Notes: generated from the letters alone by a model not told the origin. 64,000 nt of DNA from Pseudohalocynthiibacter aestuariivivens (GCF_011040495.1 NZ_CP049038.1:1-64000), one strand, 5' to 3'; shown: positions 27,443-36,934, numbered from the stretch's first letter. Made by a program: numbers and translations.

Positions 27443-27832
27443 CTACCAGTCGCGCGCCAGCATGATGGTCAGCACGCGCATGGTGGTGGCAGGATTGTCC
27501 GGGGTCTCAGCGCCGTAGCGGAAATCCGAATCTGCCTCATAGAGATCGATCTTCCAGAACACGGTCTCGCCCCGGATCTCGACCGCCCCGAAATCGTGCC
27601 AGCCCTCGGGATCATTCTCAGGCTCGAATGTATCGAACGCACCGGTCGCCTTCACCGCCTCGGCCATGAAGCCGTCACCGGCCTCCATAAGCGAGCGGGT
27701 GACATGCATCCGGCCCTGGATGGGCTGCGCGGGCGGCACGCCAAGGCACGCGAGCTTGCGAAACGCGTCGTTCTGCGCCGCGATCACGGTCGGATCCGGA
27801 CGGTCTGGCAGGGGTTGAACGGTCATGGACAT
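27443..27832 (-). CDS. DUF3768 family protein
   Basis: The 129-aa product starts MSMTVQPLPDRPDP behind AAAGGAG. It has the DUF3768 series IAAQNDAFRKL, GRMHVTRSL, FEPENDPEGWHDFGAVEIRGETVFWKIDLYE and a closing T-M-R-V-L-T-I-M-L-A. Widespread on alphaproteobacterial plasmids, function unknown. Confidence 0.88.
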   Translation of the reverse strand: MSMTVQPLPDRPDPTVIAAQNDAFRKLACLGVPPAQPIQGRMHVTRSLMEAGDGFMAEAVKATGAFDTFEPENDPEGWHDFGAVEIRGETVFWKIDLYEADSDFRYGAETPDNPATTMRVLTIMLARDW

Positions 27833-28252
27833 GGGGATCTCCTTTGAGAGGTTTGAAACACCCTTCTCAAAGCCCGCTTCCGTAATGGGGCGGGCCTCTG
27901 TCAAGGGTTTCGGGCAAGTCAAAAATCCCGGCGAAGATGTCATTCTTCACCGAGTTTTAAGGCACAAATTCAGAAGCTTACTTTTTCTTTTTCACTGCAC
28001 CCGCACGTCAGGACTGAAGGACACCCCCTGCACGGGCTTCGCTCTTCCGTCCGTAGTCAGCCTCATGACTGCCACTCTATGCCTGGTCCAAATCTGGTCC
28101 TGGGTGCCCATCTTTTACGCGTATTCAGCGTTAGCCGATAACTAGCGGGCTTTCGGCATCTCCAGGAACCTCGTCCCGGCAAGGGACCTCGTCGTACCTG
28201 TCGTCAGGTGCAGTGCGTTCCTCCGTCCGATCAAGTTCTGGAATTGTTTTAC

Positions 28253-29284
28253 TCAGACCGTTGCCGGGGAGCTCTGCGCATGGCGGAATGGTGTGCCGTC
28301 TCGCCACATGCGGTGCAAAACAACGCCAATGCGCCGCGCAAGTGCAATCAAAGCCCGTTTCGATCCACGCCGATGGGCCACTCTGAGCGCCCAGGCCTGG
28401 AGCCAGTTTGGTGACCCACGGTGCATCAAGATCATCGCCGCTTGATACAAGGCCGTTCGAAGGGCCCGGTCGCCGGCTCGCGTAATTTGCCCGACGATGT
28501 CCATCTCTCCGGATTGAGTGCGCTTCGGCGTCAGCCCCACCCACGGACCAACATCCTTCGATCGCGCAAACCGGGTCGGATCGTCGATCGCGGATTTGAC
28601 CGTCAGGGCGACGATCCGACCGACGCCCGGCATCGTCATCATCAGACGGCAAACGTCGTCTTGTTTTGCCAGATCTGCGATTGTCGCATCCAATTCAGCC
28701 AACTCGGCGCGCAACTGCGCACGCGCGCGCAAAAGGGCCTCTGTCGACGCCGACAGGATTTCATTTTGCTCAACCAGTTCCCTCACCCGGGCCTCGTACC
28801 TGATCCGGGTGACATGCCCCAGCTTCAGGCCAAAGTTCCGCAAAACACCCCGCATGGAAAGCTCAAGGTTGATGATGCCCTGCTGAACGGACTTGCGCGC
28901 CGTCAGCAACGCGCGGATTTCCTGAGAGGACACGGATTTGCGGTGTACGGGTCTGTACCATCCCATTTGAAGCAACCGCGCAATCCCCTGAGCATCGCGC
29001 CGGTCAGTTTTGATCGGCATGGCTTTCAAAGCGGCTTTCACCAACCGCGTTTCCATCAAGACCACGTCAAGTCCGGCCTCTTCGATGCCCTTACTCAGCC
29101 ATTGGGATAGTGGTCCGGCTTCGAGCCCAATCGCGTCGACCGCGTACGGCAATGACGCCATCGCACGCACCAGCGCCTCAGGTTCGCTGGCGGCCTCCAA
29201 CTCCTCAACAACCTTCCCCTGCGGCCCCAGCACACAAATCGCCGTGCTTGCCAGAGATACATCCAATCCGATAAATACATTCAT
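28253..29284 (-). CDS. IS110-family transposase
   Basis: The 343-aa product has an N-terminal RuvC-like DEDD domain: FIGLDVS with the first Asp at residue 8, DAIGLEAGPLSQW with the Glu, and KTDRRDAQGIARLLQMGWYRPV with the paired Asp. The C-terminal transposase_20 domain has MTMPGVGRIVALTVKSAI and WVGLTPKRTQSG. Full length. Members of this family use an RNA encoded at an element end to choose target and donor sites. Confidence 0.93.
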   Translation of the reverse strand: MNVFIGLDVSLASTAICVLGPQGKVVEELEAASEPEALVRAMASLPYAVDAIGLEAGPLSQWLSKGIEEAGLDVVLMETRLVKAALKAMPIKTDRRDAQGIARLLQMGWYRPVHRKSVSSQEIRALLTARKSVQQGIINLELSMRGVLRNFGLKLGHVTRIRYEARVRELVEQNEILSASTEALLRARAQLRAELAELDATIADLAKQDDVCRLMMTMPGVGRIVALTVKSAIDDPTRFARSKDVGPWVGLTPKRTQSGEMDIVGQITRAGDRALRTALYQAAMILMHRGSPNWLQAWALRVAHRRGSKRALIALARRIGVVLHRMWRDGTPFRHAQSSPATV

Positions 29285-29286
29285 GT

Positions 29287-29368
29287 CGTTGCCCTTCTAT
29301 TCTAAGGAATTGAGGCGCATGGAAACATACGACCTCGTAGACGCGCTGCAGGCGCATCAAGGGCAACG
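29287..29368 (-). ncRNA. Structured 5' leader of the IS110 transposase, possible bridge RNA
   Basis: A perfect 10-bp inverted repeat (CGTTGCCCTT at 29287-29296, AAGGGCAACG at 29359-29368) encloses 62 nt with an internal repeat of AGGCGCAT. It ends three bases before the transposase ATG on the transcribed strand. IS110-group bridge RNAs are made from the non-coding end upstream of the transposase. The extent of the RNA and its guide loops cannot be defined by eye. Confidence 0.4.
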
Positions 29369-29478
29369 GCACTCCACATCATGCTGACAAACAAGCGAAA
29401 CGTGCTCGATTCGCCGACAGCCCCATTACGGCATCTTTTTCTTTTCTGCTTGTCGGAGGGACCGAAGCAGAAGGTGCC

Positions 29479-29688
29479 CTACCCGAACAGCCCCTTGGGT
29501 CTGTAATTCGGGTTGGGGATGGTTTCGATCCAGCCGCCTTGTTCTTTGATGCTCTCGAGCGCTGCCGAGAACGGATAAGCGCCCTCGGACTGGCTCCACC
29601 AATAGGCACCGCGCTTGAAGGTGATGATCTTGCGGCGGCCGTCTTTGAAGCTGGCCACCCGCAGCGTCTTGGGTTCCTTGCGTGACAT
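29479..29688 (-). CDS. Small conserved plasmid protein (69 aa)
   Basis: Starts MSRKEPKTLRVASFKDGRRKI behind GGAGA and contains KRGAYWWSQSEGAYPFSAALESIKEQGGW. Basic N-terminus and a compact single domain. Family not identified. It lies 24 bp downstream of the ArdC gene on the same strand and is probably co-transcribed. Confidence 0.7.
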   Translation of the reverse strand: MSRKEPKTLRVASFKDGRRKIITFKRGAYWWSQSEGAYPFSAALESIKEQGGWIETIPNPNYRPKGLFG

Positions 29689-29711
29689 GGGCGTCTCCGT
29701 TCTCCGTGTGG

Positions 29712-30650
29712 TCAGGCGGCCTCGGCACTGCGCCCTGCCCTGCCCGTCTCCGATCTGGCGATCAGATAGTCGCAGGCGCGCTGCGCGTCCGCGGCGTGCC
29801 GGAAGATCGCGCCCTTGTCCGAGCGCAGAACGCGCAACCAGTTGTGGAGGTAGGCGGCATTCATCTCGAGCGTATGCGCCGTGAAGCCGAGCGTCTGACC
29901 CAGGAACACCGAGGTCAATTCCGCGACGATCTCTTCGCGCGCATAGGACGTGTTGCCGAACTTCGAGAACCCGAAATCACGGTTCAGTCGATGGGGGGCT
30001 TTCGTGGCATGGGCCAGCTCATGGGCCCAGACCCCGTAGAAATTGCGCGGGTCCTGGAACCGCGTGATGGACGGCATGTAGACCTTGTCCACGGGCGGCA
30101 AATAGTACGCCTCCGTGCCCGTGAAGACGGTCTTGATGTCGATGGCATCGAAAAACGCCTGCATGTGCGGGATCGGCTCGGACGGCGGATGCTCGGGTAC
30201 GGGCTCCGGGTCAGGGTAGAAACTTTCGGGCAGGCCATCGATCTGGCAGGCATTGAACACGCGATATGATTTCTGGAAGCGGAAGATGCGGGCTTCCTCG
30301 GAGCGATCATCCCCGTCGCTGCGGTCATCCTCATCGCCGGCATCCCTCCGGCTTTGACCGTAGTAAACGACGACAGAGGACTTTTCGCCCTTGCGGACCT
30401 TTGCGTCCAAGGCATTGGCCTGCGGCAACGTCATCCAGAAGGGAGAGCTGTGGCCCGCCATCACGGTCCGCATCGTCAGCAGGAAGTTGTTCACTCCCTG
30501 GTAGGGTTCTCCGCCCACGCGCAGGGGACGAGAGCTGCCACCTGCGGTCCATGGCTTGCGCCACGGCAGGACGCCGCGCTCAATGATACGGATGATTTCG
30601 TTTGTGATGACCTCGGAGGCATCGAATTTGGGCGTGCGGGATCGGGCCAT
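29712..30650 (-). CDS. ardC: ArdC-like antirestriction protein
   Basis: The 312-aa product starts behind a strong AAAGGAGG site. The N-terminal ssDNA-binding ArdC domain has FDASEVITNEIIRIIERGVLPWRKPW and YQGVNNFLL. The C-terminal zincin-like domain has VWAHELAHATK (HExxH metal site near residue 209) and AREEIVAELTSVFL. ArdC proteins protect incoming plasmid DNA from restriction during conjugation, which fits the relaxase block on the same replicon. Confidence 0.92.
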   Translation of the reverse strand: MARSRTPKFDASEVITNEIIRIIERGVLPWRKPWTAGGSSRPLRVGGEPYQGVNNFLLTMRTVMAGHSSPFWMTLPQANALDAKVRKGEKSSVVVYYGQSRRDAGDEDDRSDGDDRSEEARIFRFQKSYRVFNACQIDGLPESFYPDPEPVPEHPPSEPIPHMQAFFDAIDIKTVFTGTEAYYLPPVDKVYMPSITRFQDPRNFYGVWAHELAHATKAPHRLNRDFGFSKFGNTSYAREEIVAELTSVFLGQTLGFTAHTLEMNAAYLHNWLRVLRSDKGAIFRHAADAQRACDYLIARSETGRAGRSAEAA

Positions 30651-30690
30651 GGCTGGCCTCCTTTCGAGTGTTGATGAGAGGGAGTGGTGA

Positions 30691-31176
30691 TCAGGTTGAC
30701 TGACGGGGGCGTGGATCGTTGGCGATCCTGCCACCGAGGGCTTCGACCATGTCGATGTAGGCGGTCAGCGAGACGGACCTGCCAGGGCCGCAAGGTTCAG
30801 GGTCGATCGATCCGTCCCGCGCCACCCGCGGCAGGTTCGCGAAGGCGATGACATCGGTGACGGGTCGGATATCGATGAACGGGGTCCTTCGTGCGACTAC
30901 AAGAGTGGCCAAGGGAAAGCGCTCGATCGGCGCGAAGGTCGACACGGTGGTCCAACCAAGATGGATGAATGTCCCGCCCTCTCCGCAGATCACGTGCGCG
31001 TTTGGCAATAACGCCGCCTGCTTCAGATAGCCGAGATCACGCAGGACGGTCTGGCGTTCGAGCTGCAGTGCCTGGCCCGTCTGGCCGGTTCGGCGTAGTT
31101 CCTTGTGTCGCCACCACGAGGCAGCGGTCGCGCGTAACACGCGCAAGACACCTGTTTGCATCGGAATGCCCTTCAT
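30691..31176 (-). CDS. Conserved hypothetical protein (161 aa)
   Basis: Begins MKGIPMQTGVLRVLRATAASWWRHKELRR; the second ATG (31161), behind GAAGGG, is an equally good start. Basic N-terminus, then a strand-rich region (GGTFIHLGWTTVSTFAPIERFPLATLVV). No known motif. It is the first gene upstream of ardC on the same strand. Confidence 0.6.
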   Translation of the reverse strand: MKGIPMQTGVLRVLRATAASWWRHKELRRTGQTGQALQLERQTVLRDLGYLKQAALLPNAHVICGEGGTFIHLGWTTVSTFAPIERFPLATLVVARRTPFIDIRPVTDVIAFANLPRVARDGSIDPEPCGPGRSVSLTAYIDMVEALGGRIANDPRPRQST

Positions 31177-32299
31177 CAGGAAAGACAGACCGGAATCCGG
31201 CCCGGACCCATCTGAGGGACCCCAAAGGCCCTCATCCGTCAGTCACAAAACCCGAAGAACACTTTTACTTTTCGTGGACCAAACCCATGAAACACCCAAC
31301 CTCCACCGAACTGTACTGGCACGACGGGATGAGAACTTCCACAGGGCCTATCGGCTAGACCTGTGGCGGTTTCTTCTTCACGAGATAGCCCAGACCGCTC
31401 AATCGGCCCGCGACTGCCAACTTCTTCGTAAAGCGTGCTGATCCTTTGGCTTCCCGTCGATGTAGCGGATCGGCATCCTGGAAAGGGAAGCCATTTCGAT
31501 GAAGGCTATTATGGGCATGATTTCTCATCGCGAATACCAAAAACGCAATAACCTATTGTTATTAAATCGTTTTCTTCCATCGGACGGATCAGATCATTCC
31601 GCAGCCAACATCAAAGCACTCTTTTGAAGAGTTCGGGTGTCATGAAATCAAGAGATTGAGTTGCAACCGCTGTTCTGCGATGTCCTCGTCGTCCAATACG
31701 ACCAAATCAGCGGAACGCGGGACCGCTGGCAACCAGCTGCTGCGCTTGAGGAGCCGATTGCCTCGCTGGCCATGTCGCCATTATCGAAGTGACTGAGAAG
31801 TTACGGGGTCCCCTTCCCCGCGCGCGGGAGTTCGAGGATCGAGCCCTTGGTCAAACGGTTTTGGCAACCATCGATCGTCTGCTCCTTGTGCGCTACGGCC
31901 CGTAGCCACGATATCATGCAACAGACATCCACAACCTACCTCTCAGGCATTAGCACCGATGAAGGCCAAGCGAATATCCGAGGCCAGGACCCAAATCGCC
32001 GTCAGCAGGCGCCGGATAGCGTAGAGCCAGTTATTTAGGGTATTCATCATCAGATCTCAGACATCGAAAAGGGCAGGGGCCGCGGAGGCGCGCAACGATC
32101 TGTATGTTCTTCGCTAGCCGCCTTGGCGCTACTAGCAGCGATGGTCACCAGCTGAGGTTTCACCATGGTGATCGGGATGCCCTCGTCATCAGATCTTCGC
32201 CGCGACGAAGGCGAAAGCCACTTTCACGATCTCAAATACCGCCATACCTCACCCCCCTAACTTTTCTTTCTCAGACACCGTTTGTGTGCCGAGAGCCTA
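31177..32299. other. Gene-free interval of about 1.1 kb before the replication module
   Basis: Base composition is noticeably lower in GC around 31500-31640 and 32240-32300. Short open frames have no ribosome sites or motifs. It probably marks the join between the mobilisation backbone and repABC. Confidence 0.5.
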
Positions 32300-32300
32300 C

Positions 32301-32314
32301 TTAACAGCTGTTAA
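32301..32314. promoter_or_regulatory. parS-like palindrome 1
   Basis: TTAACAGCTGTTAA, a perfect 14-bp palindrome. With its flanks it fits the repABC parS pattern (G)TTnnnnGCnnnnAA(C) except for the outermost bases. Probable RepB binding site. Confidence 0.65.
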
Positions 32315-32346
32315 GTTATGCCATGCCAGCCGCACGCGATCGGAGT

Positions 32347-32360
32347 TTAACAGCTGTTAA
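32347..32360. promoter_or_regulatory. parS-like palindrome 2 (contains the repC stop)
   Basis: Identical to the palindrome at 32301, 46 bp away. The TAA stop of repC is part of it. Confidence 0.65.
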
Positions 32361-33580
32361 GCCGCGTTCCGCCGGCCAATCAATGCCATGACCATTGGGC
32401 CACAGGAAAACTCGCCTGCCGCAGCTTTGGTAGTCAGAGCTCGCAAGTATCCACCAGGCGATCTTATGTCGGCGAAGCGTTCCAGCATCGCAGCAACGAC
32501 GATCGACGCTTGCTCCGGACCCATGAACCGCTGTGCTTCTTCCCATGCAGACGTACTGATCCCCATGGCTGGCCGCACATGGCACGCCGCATCGAAAAGC
32601 TGATGCCAATGCCGGATCTCACCTTGGTAGAAGGTCTTAAGCGAGGGGCATGCCGCTATCACTAGGTGGAGCGGGATCTTTGGCAGATGTCTTGTGTCCT
32701 GTTCATCAACGTCAGCCACCGGCTCATTCGTATCCACATCTGGCACACCCGCCGCCACCCCGCTTTTTTCTAAAGCAGGTTCAAAATCTATAGATTCTTT
32801 ATTTGAATTATGATGGTGACGCTCAGATTGGGCATCATTGGTGTTCATTTCTTCTGTTTCAGGGCCATCAATGATGTTGCGTGCCTGATCAAGGAGAGCT
32901 TCAAGATCGGCTCGATAGGCCGCGAGGTCCTCAATTGAAAGCTTGCGGCGAAGCGCGCGGGCTGTGAGGGCAGCCTTGTCGCGAAGCTGATCCCAGAAGC
33001 CTAGTCCTGGCTGCGTCTCGTCTCCGAACTCGGCGAGGGCCGCGAGATCGCGTCGCATGAGGCTTACGACCTCTCTGAGGCGCCTGACGCGCTCCTCAGC
33101 CTCACGTACGGCCTCTGCGGCCCGTGCTATCTCCTCAGACTGGCAGTAGAGCGGGGAAAGATCGAAGCCAAAGGCGACGCGGTCTTCGCCGTGCTTGCGG
33201 ACGTAGCGCTTCCCATTGGGGCTATCGCGCCGCTGGAGCAAGCCGGCCTCGACGAGACGCGCGAGGTGACGACGCATCGTTGAGCACGGCATGCCATTGA
33301 GGCGCTCGCAGATTGCCTTGTTCGAGGGGAAGACGACCATCTCGGCGTTCCCGCCAAGCGCATCGTCCGGAAAGAAGCTGAGGAGCCCCTGCAAAACAGT
33401 CAGATCACGTTCCGAGACCCCAAAGGCCGCTTGCGCCTTGGAGAGCTCGCGCAGGAGTTCCCACTTGTTAACGGGTCTGGCCGGAACAGATGCCTCGGGT
33501 CGCTCGATGACGCGCAAATGAGCGTGCGAAATCGGCCGCATAAACGGCGAAATTGGTGTGTACTCCATGAAAATGTTCAC
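32357..33580 (-). CDS. repC: RepC replication initiator
   Basis: The 407-aa product of the last gene in the repABC operon opens and replicates the plasmid; in this family the origin lies inside the gene. The N-terminal winged-helix part has WELLRELSKAQAAFGVSERDLTVLQGLLSF and CERLNGMPCSTMRRHLARLVEAGLL. A coiled linker follows. The C-terminal domain ends with FADIRSPGGYLRALTTKAAAGEF, typical of RepC. The start is either the GTG at 33580 or the ATG at 33568; neither has a clear ribosome site, as expected if translation is controlled by the upstream antisense RNA. Confidence 0.92.
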   Translation of the reverse strand: MNIFMEYTPISPFMRPISHAHLRVIERPEASVPARPVNKWELLRELSKAQAAFGVSERDLTVLQGLLSFFPDDALGGNAEMVVFPSNKAICERLNGMPCSTMRRHLARLVEAGLLQRRDSPNGKRYVRKHGEDRVAFGFDLSPLYCQSEEIARAAEAVREAEERVRRLREVVSLMRRDLAALAEFGDETQPGLGFWDQLRDKAALTARALRRKLSIEDLAAYRADLEALLDQARNIIDGPETEEMNTNDAQSERHHHNSNKESIDFEPALEKSGVAAGVPDVDTNEPVADVDEQDTRHLPKIPLHLVIAACPSLKTFYQGEIRHWHQLFDAACHVRPAMGISTSAWEEAQRFMGPEQASIVVAAMLERFADIRSPGGYLRALTTKAAAGEFSCGPMVMALIGRRNAA

Positions 33581-33781
33581 GAAGACAAAAATTCTAGGGC
33601 CCGCGAATCGCTTTGCGCTTGCGGGGTAGGGGCCAGAACGCTACATTCAGAAGTGCGAAAACTGAGATTTTGTAGCGGGCTGATCCCGGTGCGAAACCTT
33701 ACAAAGGTCTCGTGAAGCTAGCTTCTCGGGGCCTTTTTCTTTTTGCCTGTATCGTGCCTCCTTCTTGTTGGTTGCTCTTCC
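33581..33781 (+). ncRNA. repB-repC interval, likely antisense incompatibility RNA (ctRNA)
   Basis: This 201-bp gap in a repABC operon normally encodes a small RNA opposite to repC that limits copy number. On the plus strand there is a palindrome GAAGCTAGCTTC (33713-33724 region), then CGGGGCC and a T-rich run near 33730-33740, which would end such an RNA. No promoter was assigned with confidence, so the RNA limits are not given. Confidence 0.5.
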
Positions 33782-34711
33782 TCAGTCTTCTGAACGCTTC
33801 CAGCGCTCATGAAGCTCGGTAATCAGCTTTGGGGCATTGCCCTCCAACCAGCTGATAAAATCAGGTTCATCCGTAGTCAGATCGAGTTTAAGCTGCTTGC
33901 CTTGGCGGCCGGTCTTGACCGTCGCAGCTCCGACACCGGGGATCGCCAAAGCAGGCACGCCTTTTCTAGACGGGCTTGCTTTCTTCCCTGCGCTCTTCGC
34001 GGCTGCCAGAACTGCGAGAAACGCACGCTCAGAAACCTCATCGACCGAGCCGGAACTTTCGGACTTGGCTGCATGAGCTACGGCTTGCAGTTGGTCTCGA
34101 TCACCGTCGTAGGCACCCAAAGCCTTTTTGAGCTCTTCCCATCTCGGGCGACCAATCCCGGGAGCCGCACCAATTGCCTGGATGAGTTCCTCGCCGACCG
34201 TCCGAACGACACTCAAGAGTTGTGAAACCCCAGCTTCGTGGAGGTTAAGGACTTCGGCGACACCTCGATTGGTGCGCTCAGCCCCTTCCAAATGATCACC
34301 GTCCAGAAGTGCCGTCGCAACGAGCGCACGCTCAATAAAGCTCAGATCACGACGCTCTTGGTTCTCGAGAAGCTGATCTCGAAGCGCTTGATCACCCTCA
34401 ACCTCTGTGACGATAGCTCGAACTTTGATACCGAGTTCGCGACATGCTTCTAAGCGTCTGCGGCCATAGATCAGGTTGTAGCGATCGCCTTCCAGTGGGC
34501 GGACCAAGACAGGCACACGCTGACCGTTCTTGGAAATAGAGTTCTTCAGTCCCTCAACTTCAATCTGAAGCCTGTCATCCAACCGTCCTTCGGTAACAAT
34601 CTGCGCCGGATCGATCTCAAAAACACCGCCACGCAGTCGGCGCCCTTCAAGAGCGTCAGGAGCGTTGCGAAGGGTCTGCAGCGGCAGGCCAAGTTTAGGC
34701 TTTCTTGCCAT
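33782..34711 (-). CDS. repB: RepB partition protein (ParB family)
   Basis: The ATG at 34711 (MARKPKLGLPLQTLRN) is the family-like start and overlaps the repA end by 17 bp. The ParB nuclease-like domain has VPVLVRPLEGDRYNLIYGRRRLEACRELGI and LLENQERRDLSFIERA, followed by an HTH RGVAEVLNLHEAGVSQLLSVV. The protein should bind the parS-like palindromes beyond repC and act with RepA in segregation. Confidence 0.93.
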   Translation of the reverse strand: MARKPKLGLPLQTLRNAPDALEGRRLRGGVFEIDPAQIVTEGRLDDRLQIEVEGLKNSISKNGQRVPVLVRPLEGDRYNLIYGRRRLEACRELGIKVRAIVTEVEGDQALRDQLLENQERRDLSFIERALVATALLDGDHLEGAERTNRGVAEVLNLHEAGVSQLLSVVRTVGEELIQAIGAAPGIGRPRWEELKKALGAYDGDRDQLQAVAHAAKSESSGSVDEVSERAFLAVLAAAKSAGKKASPSRKGVPALAIPGVGAATVKTGRQGKQLKLDLTTDEPDFISWLEGNAPKLITELHERWKRSED

Positions 34712-35888
34712 TCCGCCCCCATGTGTTCTGGATGATTTCAGCGATCTCATCGTTCACTGCGTTCATAGATTCGATCGCACGATCAAACGTCTGACGCGTG
34801 AAGTCCCTCTTGTCAGCTTCGTAGAGCGTTTGCTTGGTCAAGCCGGCATCAGAAATTGCGGTCGATTCAACCATGTGATTGGTCAGGACCGACCTCCCAA
34901 ACAGCCCGCGAATGAAGGCGATGACTTCGGTTTGTGGCGCGTCGCCGACTTTGTATCGCGTTGGCAAGAAGCGCAGCCAATCGAAGCGCAAATTTGCGCC
35001 TGCATCCCTGATTACTCCCAGGAGATCCGCCGTCATTCGCAGGAATTGGGACATCGACATAAGGTCAAGCATCTGCGGGTGAACCGTCACGAGGACGCCC
35101 GAGGACGCGGAAAGTGCTGACATCGTCAAGAAACCAAGCTGCGGCGGGCAGTCGATCACAACAACGTCGTAGTTCGCTTCAACACTATCGAGTGCGTCAT
35201 GAACTCTCGCGAAGAACGCCTTCGCTCCGCCTCGCTGGATAGCAGCAGGCGTCTCGTGCTCGAACTCCATGAGTTCAAGGTTGCCTGGGATGAGATCAAG
35301 GCCGCGAATGTAAGTCTTGCGGATCACTTCGGAGATCGGAACCGGATCGTCGTAGCGAACGGCATCATAGAGGGTTCCGCCCTCCATGAGGTCGAGTTCT
35401 GGCTGGATTCCGTGAAGAGCCGAAAGAGATGCTTGGGGGTCGAGATCGATCGCAAGAACTCTGTACCCCTTGAGCGCCAAGCGCTGAGCGAGGTGAGCAG
35501 ACGTCGTCGTTTTGCCGCTTCCGCCCTTGAAGTTCACCACTGAAATGACTTGAAGCTCGTCACCGTCGCGACGCCCAGGCACGTAAGTTCCAGACTTTTT
35601 TGCGTTTCCTTCAAGCGTCTGCCGGATTTCCCAGATATCGTCGAGCGTATAGCGGCGATGACTTCCCGCCGTCGTCTCGACGTCAACGATCTTTCCTTCT
35701 CGATGAAGCTTCCGAAGATAGGTATGGTCGACGCCAAGGAGCTCAGCAGCTTCGCCGCTGGTCAAAGTGCGCATCACCTTCTTTGCATCCGGTGGGAAGT
35801 GCGCAGCGCGCTGAGCATGCAGGTTCGACGCGAGAAGTTCCGCATAGTGCCCGATGGCGATATCTAGATCTTGTTCTGCTTCGCTCAT
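34695..35888 (-). CDS. repA: RepA partition ATPase (ParA family)
   Basis: The 397-aa ParA/MinD-type ATPase has an N-terminal MerR-like HTH (SGEAAELLGVDHTYLRKLHREGKI). It has deviant Walker A NFKGGSGKTTTSAHLAQRLA near residue 120, motif DLDPQASLSALHG and Walker B VVIDCPPQLGFLTMSAL. RepA moves the plasmid and represses its own promoter. The upstream gap 35889-36022 has two similar T-rich strings, GCGCGTTTTTT and GCGCGTTATTTTT, that may be part of that operator. Confidence 0.95.
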   Translation of the reverse strand: MSEAEQDLDIAIGHYAELLASNLHAQRAAHFPPDAKKVMRTLTSGEAAELLGVDHTYLRKLHREGKIVDVETTAGSHRRYTLDDIWEIRQTLEGNAKKSGTYVPGRRDGDELQVISVVNFKGGSGKTTTSAHLAQRLALKGYRVLAIDLDPQASLSALHGIQPELDLMEGGTLYDAVRYDDPVPISEVIRKTYIRGLDLIPGNLELMEFEHETPAAIQRGGAKAFFARVHDALDSVEANYDVVVIDCPPQLGFLTMSALSASSGVLVTVHPQMLDLMSMSQFLRMTADLLGVIRDAGANLRFDWLRFLPTRYKVGDAPQTEVIAFIRGLFGRSVLTNHMVESTAISDAGLTKQTLYEADKRDFTRQTFDRAIESMNAVNDEIAEIIQNTWGRNGKKA

Positions 35889-36022
35889 GTCTGCCCCGAT
35901 CCGTGGGCGCGTTTTTTATGTGACCGCGCGTTATTTTTCGAGACTATTGCCCGACCAGCCAGATTCGTGCAAGCACTTTCTAGATTTAGTGGCAATCCGT
36001 TAAGCCAACACAAGTGTCGTGT

Positions 36023-36904
36023 TCACAGGAGCCCCAACTTTTCCGCACGCTCAAGCAGCATTTTGACCGAAGACGGCTGCCAGCTAGTACGGCCTCGAGG
36101 GGTGCGCTCACGCATCGATTCTAGCCGGTCGCAGATCGCCTGCAGTGTGATTTCGGGGTCCGAGCCTTTGATGGCAGCCACGATAGCTGGCAGGCGGTCA
36201 TCGGTTTCGCGGCGTCCGGCGCGGCCAAGCACTTCATCTGGTAGAAACCCGTCGCGGACATAGACTTTCACAGCACGGAGTAGGCGGCTTTGGGTCCAGT
36301 GCCGGTCGTGGGGCAGGGGGCCATTAATGATTCGCAAAACATCTTCCCAGGCCATATCCGGCCGTAGGCGTCGCACGTGGGGCACCCAATCCTGCGCGGT
36401 TTCGTTCAGGCGCTCCATGTAGCCGTCCTGTCGTGCCAGCCGCACCTTGCGCAGCGCGGCGGGGTCTTTGGTGCGAAGCCCAGGATTGCCACCAACGCGC
36501 CCTTTGGCGCGCGCAGAGGCAAGCCCGGCCTTTGTGCGCTCACGTATCAGCGCGCGCTCGAACTCGGCCGCGGCGCCCAGAACCTGCAATGTGAATTTTC
36601 CTTGAGGGGAGGCGGTGTCGATTGGATCCTGCAGCGAGCGGAAGAAAGCTCCCTTGGCCTCCAGACGTTCGATCACCTCCAGCAGATGCGACAGGGATCG
36701 CGCAAGCCGGTCGATCCGCACAACGACCAGCGTATCGCCGCTCTGGACGCGTTCGAGCAAACGCGCGAGTACAGGACGCGCGCGATTGCCGCCTGAGGCG
36801 TGCTCTTCAAAGATCTCGGCACAGCCCGCAGATTGCAGCGCCTCAGACTGGGGCAGGGGGGTCTGATCCTCCGTGGAAACGCGGGCATAGCCTATCAGGG
36901 GCAT
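36023..36904 (-). CDS. Serine recombinase, resolvase type
   Basis: The 293-aa product starts MPLIGYARVSTEDQ, with the catalytic Ser at residue 10. Family motifs DTLVVVRIDRLARSLSHLLEVIERLE and AEFERALIRERTKAGLASARAKGRVGGNPG follow. The C-terminus is about 100 residues longer than in classical resolvases. It probably resolves plasmid dimers beside repABC, or belonged to a transposon. Confidence 0.88.
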   Translation of the reverse strand: MPLIGYARVSTEDQTPLPQSEALQSAGCAEIFEEHASGGNRARPVLARLLERVQSGDTLVVVRIDRLARSLSHLLEVIERLEAKGAFFRSLQDPIDTASPQGKFTLQVLGAAAEFERALIRERTKAGLASARAKGRVGGNPGLRTKDPAALRKVRLARQDGYMERLNETAQDWVPHVRRLRPDMAWEDVLRIINGPLPHDRHWTQSRLLRAVKVYVRDGFLPDEVLGRAGRRETDDRLPAIVAAIKGSDPEITLQAICDRLESMRERTPRGRTSWQPSSVKMLLERAEKLGLL

Positions 36905-36934
36905 GAAAACGGGGCCGATTGCAATTTCATATGC

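Larger units (their letters stand above)
28145..29400. mobile_element. IS110-family insertion (ends not defined)
   Basis: It contains one DEDD transposase gene flanked by non-coding sequence. IS110 elements usually lack clear terminal inverted repeats, so the ends given are only the minimum extent with element-like structure. Confidence 0.5.

Noticed and set aside
31287..31358. Short frame starting MKHPTSTELYWHDG
   Set aside because: Only about 23 codons before a stop, no clear ribosome site; possible start of a lost gene but too short to support.
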